DNA of 11,340 nt from Bacteroidota bacterium (GTDB lineage: Bacteria; Bacteroidota; Bacteroidia; Bacteroidales; UBA1556). The stretch spans positions 1-11,340 of the forward strand of contig QNXT01000046.1 in NCBI GenBank assembly GCA_003973505.1. Direction: 5' to 3'. The translations under genes were made by a program, and so were the position numbers. A model generated the notes under the pieces. That model saw nothing but the letters and a program-made list of their open reading frames with translations. It searched no databases and was not told the DNA's origin. The stretch's first letter is position 1. The number at the start of each line of letters is the position of its first letter. Below, piece after piece: positions 6,449 through 11,340 of the stretch.

Positions 6449-8424
6449 GATTTTTTAGTCTTCGACTTAGCCGCAGCCCCCTTAGCCTTCCCTTTTTCCT
6501 TATCCTCGTCCTTTTCCTTGCCCTTTTCCTTGCCCTTCTCCTTGACCTCGTCCTTTTCCTTCACCTTGTCCTCGTCATTATCCTTCTCCTCGCCCTTGTC
6601 CTTCTCCTTCACATTAACCTTTTTCACACTCTTCTCCTCGCCCTTGCCCTTGTCCTTCTCCTCAACCTCGTCCTTGTCCTTGTCCTTCACCTTATCCTTT
6701 TCCTCGTCCTTCCCCTTCTCAACCTTCACCGTCTGATTCTTCCCCTTAACCTGATCCACCACCTTTTCCAAAGGATTTCGTAAATCAACACCCTTTTGAC
6801 TTGGCACCGTAGACCTGTTTCCATCACGAGAGGCCACATATTTGGGCGATAAAATTTCAATACCCGCTTCATTAAATACAGATAAAATATTTTTATTTAA
6901 ATCAGAATATATCAAGGTCATTTTTGCCGCTTGCTTAGTATATACATTCAATTCATAAGACACATAATTATCTTCCAAGCTTTTTTGAAGCACAAAAGGT
7001 TTAGGATCCCGTTGAATTAACATAGACTGCCTAGCGGCTTTTAATAAAAGTTTTTCTACCACTTCATACTCCACATCATAACCAATCGTAACAGAAGTAT
7101 GAAGAATCAAGCCCATTTCTTTTGCATTTGCTGTAAAATTTACCAAATGATTATTTATAATCAGCGCATTAGGAATGGTTACATCCTCATTTTTAGTTGT
7201 CTTTATCTTAGTAACTAATAGCGTTTTATCCACCACATCACCAATAGTTCCCATGATTTCAATCCGGTCGCCAATTTGGAAAGGACGCATATAGGTAATC
7301 ACAATTCCAGCCACAATATTTGCGATAGCAGAAGTAGAACCCAAAGAAAATAAAACCCCTAAGAATAGAGAAACCCCTTTGAAAGCCGGCGAATCAGAAC
7401 CTGGTAAATGCGGGAAAACCATTACAATAGCAAAAGCATATACGATAATGGAGAATAGTTTAACCGTAGGTTTTGCCCAATCTTTAGGAAAGCTTTTTAG
7501 CACCAGTTTTTCCTCTTCGATATCCTCAGCCATATCCTTCATTACCCTAACAAAATAACGAGCAATGTAAAGAATAACGATAATAAAGAATAAATCGGGT
7601 ATAAAATTTATTAGACCATGCACTACAAAATTGACCGGAGTGGCAATATAACCATAGAAAATATCAACGATACCTTGTGTCCAAGGTAAGAAGCTGAATA
7701 AAAACGGTAAATACATCAATAGAAAAAACACGATAACAACAACCCGAAGCCCCGAAGCAATAAATACAAATATATTTTTGGTGTTCTTGGGAATAAAGTA
7801 TTTGAATAAATTATTTCTTCGTTTCAGTAGTTTTTTATCGAATTTAGACAAACGTTGAATGATAATACGAAATCCCCATCGGATTCCCCAAAGGATTAAT
7901 AACAAACCCACTAAAGCGGCTGCAGTAAAGCCGATTCGCTTCATCCACTCTTTGGAACTAAGATGATATTTATGTTTCAGCAACAATGCTTGAAAACGCT
8001 CTTTATCTCTTTTGGCTAGTTCTTGAAGGGGCATACGCTCCTCATTTGCATCTTGCTGTGTAATAACAAAAGCCAAGCCTTGATTCAACATTATAGCTGC
8101 AAAATCATTACCATGATGAATATAAATGGTATCCGTAAGTTCATTATAATGCTTCGAAATATCTTTTAAATGGTCTGTAATTCTCTCAGCTCGTTCCTCT
8201 TTCGTGGCGCCTTTATAATCAGTACGAACAAGAAAAACCGTATCCAATTTATAAATTACCGGAACCCCTGGCTTAAGCACAGAATCAATGGCTACCTGCT
8301 CAAGATTTTCATTTAAGGAATTTCCAATAGTGATGGAATCAAGCACCTTAGGTTCTTGTTGTTGGGCAATAGCACCCAAATTAATAAAAATTAGAAGAAG
8401 TAATGTCAATGAAAAACGCATCAT
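6445..8424 (-). CDS. MscS-family mechanosensitive channel with signal peptide and Lys/Glu/Asp-rich tail
   Basis: A 659-residue inner-membrane channel of the MscS family, expected to release ions and small solutes when membrane tension rises. Layout: signal peptide 1-20 (cleavage after AIA); periplasmic domain about 21-160; TM helices about 163-184, 217-245, 272-292 and 320-339; and the pore-lining helix about 347-379 (SLFLGVLFSLGSTSAIANIVAG) followed by the MscS signature YMRPFQIGDRIEI (378-390). The cytoplasmic beta domain and alpha/beta domain run to about 530. Residues 552-659 are an unusual tail made almost only of Lys, Glu, Asp, Gly and Val. The tail is not part of the conserved family and ends in a very basic stretch. 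The gene follows aroK by 85 bp and converges with the lipoprotein gene, sharing CTAA at 6445-6448. Channel assignment is firm; the tail's role is unknown. Confidence 0.93.
   Translation of the reverse strand: MMRFSLTLLLLIFINLGAIAQQQEPKVLDSITIGNSLNENLEQVAIDSVLKPGVPVIYKLDTVFLVRTDYKGATKEERAERITDHLKDISKHYNELTDTIYIHHGNDFAAIMLNQGLAFVITQQDANEERMPLQELAKRDKERFQALLLKHKYHLSSKEWMKRIGFTAAALVGLLLILWGIRWGFRIIIQRLSKFDKKLLKRRNNLFKYFIPKNTKNIFVFIASGLRVVVIVFFLLMYLPFLFSFLPWTQGIVDIFYGYIATPVNFVVHGLINFIPDLFFIIVILYIARYFVRVMKDMAEDIEEEKLVLKSFPKDWAKPTVKLFSIIVYAFAIVMVFPHLPGSDSPAFKGVSLFLGVLFSLGSTSAIANIVAGIVITYMRPFQIGDRIEIMGTIGDVVDKTLLVTKIKTTKNEDVTIPNALIINNHLVNFTANAKEMGLILHTSVTIGYDVEYEVVEKLLLKAARQSMLIQRDPKPFVLQKSLEDNYVSYELNVYTKQAAKMTLIYSDLNKNILSVFNEAGIEILSPKYVASRDGNRSTVPSQKGVDLRNPLEKVVDQVKGKNQTVKVEKGKDEEKDKVKDKDKDEVEEKDKGKGEEKSVKKVNVKEKDKGEEKDNDEDKVKEKDEVKEKGKEKGKEKDEDKEKGKAKGAAAKSKTKKS
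6448..6771 (-). repeat. Low-complexity purine-rich coding repeat (channel tail)
   Basis: The DNA for channel residues 552-659 is strongly strand-biased: the plus strand is nearly all pyrimidine, built of irregularly repeated CCTT and TCCTTG units, and the coding strand is nearly all AAG, GAG, GAC and AAA. The translated units (KEKDK, KGKEK, EEKDK) recur without a fixed period. This suggests growth by replication slippage. The frame is intact throughout, and the open frame on the opposite strand at 6518-6736 is a by-product of this composition. Confidence 0.85.
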
Positions 8425-8497
8425 ATTTCTATAGTCTTTTTAATTGTTTCTATTCTTTTCTATATTCTTATAAGCATTGCAGCAACAATACTTCCTT

Positions 8498-8505
8498 CAA
8501 AAGTA
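8498..8505 (-). promoter_or_regulatory. Candidate -7 box for the channel gene
   Basis: The minus strand reads TACTTTTG, an exact TAnnTTTG match, immediately after the aroK stop and about 73 nt before the channel ATG. No clear TTTG -33 element lies 19-23 nt upstream. It could give the channel its own transcript in addition to read-through from aroK. Confidence 0.3.
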
Positions 8506-8509
8506 AAGT

Positions 8510-9019
8510 CTAAAGGTACTCTTTTATTACATTATAGAGTTCTGTCACTTTTAAGTTTTCACCTTTGATAATAATATGAGTTCGATTATAAAAGCGTTCA
8601 CGCTCTCCCAACTGCTGTTGTACATATTCAAACAACTCTCCATCCGATAAATTCTTTATCAGAGGTCGAGGTGTTTTCGACTGTTGTAATCGATGTGCCA
8701 ATGAAGTCGCACTTAGTTTTAGGTAAACACCAATTCCGTGGGCATTAATCTGCTCTAAATTATCATAAAAGCAAGGCGTTCCTCCTCCCAAAGAAATCAC
8801 CGTATTTTTTAAGTCAAATGTTTGATGAAGGGCTTTCCGCTCTAATTCACGAAAAACATCCTCCCCCTTTGCTTCAAATATTTCTTCGATACTTTGATTC
8901 TCATCCTTTTCTATCTGCCTATCCAAGTCAACAAACGCACGGTTCATCAAACGAGCCAATTTCTTTCCCACTGTGGTTTTCCCACTCCCCATATATCCAA
9001 TCAGGTAGATATTCTTCAA
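8510..9019 (-). CDS. aroK: Shikimate kinase
   Basis: A 169-residue enzyme of normal length that phosphorylates shikimate to shikimate-3-phosphate with ATP, in the cytoplasmic chorismate pathway for aromatic amino acids. Visible motifs: the P-loop GYMGSGKT (8-15), the shikimate-binding DLD (31-33), Arg57 in VFRELE, the substrate loop GGGTP (78-82), and the lid arginine in TPRPL (Arg118). The start is unusual: no ATG lies between the upstream in-frame stop (TAA near 9047-9049) and the P-loop. TTG at 9019 puts the P-loop at its usual place and has an AAGGA seven nt upstream. The gene sits 48 bp after the M15-type peptidase gene and 85 bp before the channel gene. No other aro gene is in the window, so the grouping is not pathway-based. 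Confidence 0.96.
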   Translation of the reverse strand: MKNIYLIGYMGSGKTTVGKKLARLMNRAFVDLDRQIEKDENQSIEEIFEAKGEDVFRELERKALHQTFDLKNTVISLGGGTPCFYDNLEQINAHGIGVYLKLSATSLAHRLQQSKTPRPLIKNLSDGELFEYVQQQLGERERFYNRTHIIIKGENLKVTELYNVIKEYL

Positions 9020-9026
9020 AATTAAA

Positions 9027-9031
9027 TCCTT
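9027..9031 (-). promoter_or_regulatory. Ribosome binding site supporting the TTG start of aroK
   Basis: The minus strand reads AAAAAGGA, then seven nt, then TTG at 9019. This is one of few clear Shine-Dalgarno sequences in the window and it decides in favour of the TTG start. Confidence 0.6.
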
Positions 9032-9067
9032 TTTATCCTGTAATATTTACTAATAATCACGCCTTTA

Positions 9068-9511
9068 TTAAGCATGAAAAACATACACTTTTCCTTGTCC
9101 TTCTTTCACTGCTACATCCAAATGTACCCAGTTTACATTTGCCTCTAAACGAATAGGATGTGGTAAAACATCAGCTAAATCAACCAATCGTTCACGTACC
9201 TCATTCGCAGTCATTCCCTTCACATCAAAGTCGAGCGCCTGCCCGAAAACATGAGCCGAAAGATATAGTTTCCCTTCTTGACATTTTTTCCTCACAACAC
9301 TACCCGTATTTTCTCTCAATCCTCTTTGCGAAAAGCTTCTACCGTACTTCCAACCATTCACATAAATGGGTTTACCAAAATACTCTCTAATAAACAGCAT
9401 GGTTTCTAATAAGCGTGGATCGAAAAAACGCCATGCATTTTCTCCCTCCTTATCAAATACGGCTTTTGAAACCAATTCTTCGATTTCGAAATAATCTTTA
9501 ATGCTGCTCAT
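9068..9511 (-). CDS. M15-type metallopeptidase-like protein (D-Ala-D-Ala carboxypeptidase/endolysin fold)
   Basis: A 147-residue protein with the zinc-site pattern of the peptidase M15 fold: SAHVFGQALD (85-94), giving His87 and Asp94, and WVHLD (128-132), giving His130. M15 enzymes cut peptide cross-links or D-Ala ends of peptidoglycan, and the compact size resembles phage-type M15A proteins. No signal peptide is visible (it starts MSSIKDYFEIEELV), so either it acts in the cytoplasm or it leaves by lysis or an unknown route. The final catalytic acidic residue is not certain from sequence alone. It begins 11 bp after the C1 peptidase stop and 48 bp before aroK, so it is very likely co-transcribed with both. 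No other phage genes are nearby, so it looks like a resident chromosomal gene. Confidence 0.8.
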   Translation of the reverse strand: MSSIKDYFEIEELVSKAVFDKEGENAWRFFDPRLLETMLFIREYFGKPIYVNGWKYGRSFSQRGLRENTGSVVRKKCQEGKLYLSAHVFGQALDFDVKGMTANEVRERLVDLADVLPHPIRLEANVNWVHLDVAVKEGQGKVYVFHA

Positions 9512-9522
9512 TGGTCTTTTTA

Positions 9523-10692
9523 TTAAAGTTTCAACTTCTTACGAATGGCCTTAGGAATAGCATCTTTATGCACCATTATTGCAATGGTATTTAAACGAAC
9601 ATAGGCTTCCGACATATTCAAATAACCACCGTTTTTATTAGAATTATCAGCCCATGAATTTTTGGTTAAATAGTATATTGTTCCATTTTGGTCTTTCAAT
9701 AATGCGGTAAGATGCATCAAATGATCATCCGTAGATCGCTGAATATCAAAATCTAATTGACGCATCGAATCGTTTACCACTTTCTCAGGAACAGGTGATT
9801 CGAAGCTATACATTTTGCCATATAATTCGTTTTGCGACATATTCTCCCACTTACTTTGTTCCGAACCTTCCATATTTTCCACATCGGTTTCAGGCAAAAT
9901 AGCCAAAGCATTTGCATGTGAAAAACCAGGATCACTTACATCGCCATCCCAACAAACCGAATAATTATTCTTCAAAGCATTATTCATAATCTCCATTAAA
10001 TCGTCAATGGGTACATTATAATAATTGGCATTGAACGACCAATTGTCAGGTACTTCCAAACGCATAGGTGCATAAAATGGTTTATACATATAGGAGGTTA
10101 ACTCTACATAATCGTCCACATTAAATTTGGTTTGCACATCAGCAGTTGGAGGTACGCCCAAATAGGAATTCAATAGAGCTACAAAACTATCATACCAGCT
10201 CTGACTTAAATATTTATCCGATTTTTTAATAATACCTTTTAAATATCCTGTAAGTCCATCATTTAGCTCACCATGAACTTCTTTATCGTATCCCTTTATT
10301 TTACCTGGATAGGCTTTTTGACTAGCAATTCCATGCTCACGAACCACATCCATCACATCGTGTGCTTGTCCACCAGGACTGAAATTCGCCTTTCCATGCA
10401 AACGAACAAAACTCTCTGCCTTAGCCCGATATGCATAATTCACAAAATACATTTCTGATAAATCATATTCCTTACCATCAATACGCAAAATCTCGGTCTC
10501 AATATATGAAGTAGTAGCATAGCTCCAGCATGTACCCGATTTATATTGACTTTTAACAGGAGTCGTTTTTACATTTGCAATGGTATCAAACTGAAAACCA
10601 ATATTTGCCAAACTATCTTTCTGCGCTTTAATACTATGACTACTAAATAGCATAAAACTCAATATGCTAATAATTTGAAAGGATTTATTCAT
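9523..10692 (-). CDS. Exported C1B cysteine peptidase (bleomycin hydrolase/aminopeptidase C-like)
   Basis: A 389-residue papain-fold peptidase of family C1B. A signal peptide (1-23, cleavage after KA before QKD) sends it to the periplasm or beyond, whereas classical BlmH/PepC is cytoplasmic. Catalytic elements: oxyanion Gln49 and nucleophile Cys55 in KSQYKSGTCWSYA (47-59); His324 in DDHLMHLTAL, where BlmH has THAMxLTG; and Asn345 in KNSWAD (344-349). It is shorter than cytosolic PepC (about 450 residues). It ends ...KAIRKKLKL, so the C-terminal arm that limits BlmH to aminopeptidase activity may differ. Tandem stops (TAATAA) close the frame. It heads a leftward cluster with the M15-type gene 11 bp downstream; a shared role in peptide or cell-wall turnover is possible but unproven. 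Confidence 0.9.
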   Translation of the reverse strand: MNKSFQIISILSFMLFSSHSIKAQKDSLANIGFQFDTIANVKTTPVKSQYKSGTCWSYATTSYIETEILRIDGKEYDLSEMYFVNYAYRAKAESFVRLHGKANFSPGGQAHDVMDVVREHGIASQKAYPGKIKGYDKEVHGELNDGLTGYLKGIIKKSDKYLSQSWYDSFVALLNSYLGVPPTADVQTKFNVDDYVELTSYMYKPFYAPMRLEVPDNWSFNANYYNVPIDDLMEIMNNALKNNYSVCWDGDVSDPGFSHANALAILPETDVENMEGSEQSKWENMSQNELYGKMYSFESPVPEKVVNDSMRQLDFDIQRSTDDHLMHLTALLKDQNGTIYYLTKNSWADNSNKNGGYLNMSEAYVRLNTIAIMVHKDAIPKAIRKKLKL

Positions 10693-10726
10693 TATTTCTA
10701 TTTTAGTTTAATTTTTATAATAAAGG

Positions 10727-10734
10727 CAAATATA
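10727..10734 (-). promoter_or_regulatory. Candidate -7 box for the C1B peptidase cluster
   Basis: The minus strand reads TATATTTG, an exact match to TAnnTTTG, about 35 nt before the ATG at 10692. Transcription would start near 10722. The -33 region lacks a clean TTTG at the expected spacing, so strength is uncertain. Confidence 0.5.
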
Positions 10735-10897
10735 CAAAACCTTTCGCTTGCTTTGCTAATACGAAGCATAATACGAAACTCATCTGACAATAGTTAAATC
10801 AATTGAATCAAGCGTTTATTTTTTCACTCGTAAACCACTAGCCTTAGTATAGGACCTGAGCATTATCCCTATTGAATGACTAAATGATCAGGTTGAA

Positions 10898-10930
10898 AGC
10901 GAGGGCTTCGCTCCAAGCGAAACCCTCGCT
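10898..10930 (-). repeat. REP-like 33-nt hairpin, copy A
   Basis: 15-nt arms and a 3-nt loop. Read on the minus strand: left arm AGCGAGGGTTTCGCT, loop TGG, right arm AGCGAAGCCCTCGCT. All positions pair, with a T-G wobble at arm position 9. It is GC-rich against an AT-rich background and lacks a following U-tract. It is oriented opposite to copy B. Confidence 0.85.
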
Positions 10931-10960
10931 AGTTCCATTCGCAATCGCTCTTTGCCCTAT

Positions 10961-10993
10961 AGCGTCGGTGTCGCTTCGAGCGACGCCGACGCT
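10961..10993 (+). repeat. REP-like 33-nt hairpin, copy B
   Basis: Left arm AGCGTCGGTGTCGCT, loop TCG, right arm AGCGACGCCGACGCT on the plus strand, again fully paired with a T-G wobble at arm position 9. Compared with copy A on its own strand, six arm bases differ and they form three compensated base pairs (5/11, 6/10, 10/6). The spacer between copies is 30 nt. Confidence 0.85.
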
Positions 10994-11123
10994 TATACGG
11001 TTTACCAACACCATCAAATGAAAATGATTAGGCATTAAGCACCAGGCAAAAATATCAGCATAGGGTAAGACAAAGGTTCTTATTTAAAAAGAGTAAAGAG
11101 ATCCCTCGCTCAAAGAGAATTTC

Positions 11124-11339
11124 CTACCGATTATTCCTAAATAAATGATGATGCAAGGAGTTGTGAATTGCTTTATTCACGAATTGTTTATTTTCAGCAG
11201 TGTTCATGAACCTTCTATTGTCGGTTACATTTAGTATCTTTGATGTATTGAACTCAGTTGTTCTAAAAAAAGGAGACTCAGTTTGTATGTTGTGAATTGC
11301 TTTATTCACAAATTGTTTATTCTTTTGGTGTTCATGAAC
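11124..11339 (-). CDS. Doubtful partial open frame with an internal peptide repeat
   Basis: The minus frame ending at TAG 11124-11126 stays open to the right edge (72 codons including the stop). It encodes NKQFVNKAIHN twice, 43 residues apart, because two DNA repeats are spaced 129 bp. It resembles no family I know. The flanking repeat halves are out of phase (53 versus 52 bp), so the similarity is better explained at DNA level than as a protein repeat. It is possibly the 3' end of a repetitive gene lying to the right, but more likely non-coding. Confidence 0.15.
   Translation of the reverse strand, partial: VHEHQKNKQFVNKAIHNIQTESPFFRTTEFNTSKILNVTDNRRFMNTAENKQFVNKAIHNSLHHHLFRNNR
11160..11212. 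repeat. Direct repeat, copy 1 (about 53 bp)
   Basis: It shares with copy 2 a first block of 33 bp with one mismatch (11160-11192) and a last block of 13 identical bp ending TTCATGAACC (11200-11212). Between them lie 7 unrelated bases. The first block contains the inverted repeat GTGAAT/ATTCAC (11163-11168 and 11175-11180). Confidence 0.85.
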
Positions 11340-11340
11340 C
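11289..11340. repeat. Direct repeat, copy 2 (about 52 bp, reaches the right edge)
   Basis: It starts 129 bp after copy 1 and may continue past the edge. Its inner hairpin is longer than in copy 1: TTGTGAAT (11290-11297) pairs with ATTCACAA with a 6-nt loop. The two conserved blocks flank a 6-nt variable stretch. Confidence 0.85.

Larger units (their letters stand above)
10735..11123. other. Non-coding region with palindromic elements
   Basis: No open frame here has gene-like properties on either strand. The stretch holds the twin 33-nt hairpins at 10898-10993. Outside them it is AT-rich with only small repeats, such as AATACGAA twice at about 10759-10777 and CCCTCGCT at 10923-10930 and 11103-11110. 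No tRNA cloverleaf or rRNA segment was recognised. Confidence 0.6.

Noticed and set aside
6436..6462. Bidirectional terminator from A6/T6 runs at the convergent stop codons
   Set aside because: The possible stem is A-T only, with no GC core, so it is too weak to call.
6518..6736. Plus-strand open frame rich in Ser, Leu, Phe and Pro
   Set aside because: It is the complement of the low-complexity Lys/Glu-rich tail of the channel gene; it lacks a start context and has only compositional content.
9017..9024. TAATTTTG promoter-like box on the minus strand
   Set aside because: It covers the aroK start codon, so transcription from it would begin inside the gene; likely a chance match in AT-rich DNA.
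8818..9156. Plus-strand open frame of 112 codons
   Set aside because: It lies opposite aroK and the M15-type gene, both with clear catalytic motifs, and shows no family features.
11160..11340. CRISPR-like repeat-spacer arrangement
   Set aside because: Only two imperfect copies of about 52 bp, 129 bp apart, with no short identical repeat, uniform spacers or cas genes.

Overview
The window looks like chromosomal DNA of an AT-rich member of the Bacteroidota, most likely an anaerobic or facultative marine-type lineage. The phylum call rests on promoter-like TAnnTTTG boxes, weak or absent Shine-Dalgarno sequences, a lipoprotein of the DUF3089 family, and an exported bleomycin-hydrolase-type peptidase. 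The finer placement is inference.

Positions 1-4629 (minus strand) hold a three-gene redox operon transcribed leftwards: a NuoE-like [2Fe-2S] subunit, a NuoF-like NADH/FMN subunit with a C-terminal 2x[4Fe-4S] domain, and a large protein, cut by the left edge, that fuses a NuoG/HydA-type [2Fe-2S] ferredoxin to an NfnB/GltD-type FAD/NADPH module and a further 2x[4Fe-4S] domain. This order and domain set match best the Stn-type (StnABC) electron-bifurcating transhydrogenase known from Sporomusa, which links NADH, NADPH and ferredoxin. A hydrogenase or formate dehydrogenase domain beyond the left edge cannot be excluded. A long perfect hairpin lies between the first two genes.

Positions 4830-6448 hold two divergent genes: a small two-TM membrane protein of unknown function (minus) and a DUF3089 alpha/beta-hydrolase lipoprotein (plus). 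They face each other across a palindrome, CCTTTGCAAAGG, that supplies a promoter-like box on each strand. The plus transcript would be nearly leaderless.

Positions 6445-10692 (minus) hold four genes in one direction, probably an operon with internal promoters: an exported C1B (bleomycin-hydrolase/PepC-like) peptidase, an M15-type metallopeptidase-like protein 11 bp downstream, shikimate kinase (aroK, TTG start), and an MscS-family channel with a signal peptide and a roughly 100-residue Lys/Glu/Asp-rich tail encoded by low-complexity DNA. The channel gene and the lipoprotein gene converge and overlap by four bases.

Positions 10693-11340 carry no convincing gene. They contain two 33-nt hairpins in inverted orientation whose stem differences are all compensatory, a REP/BIME-like pair, and two copies of a roughly 52-bp repeat spaced 129 bp apart that run to the right edge.
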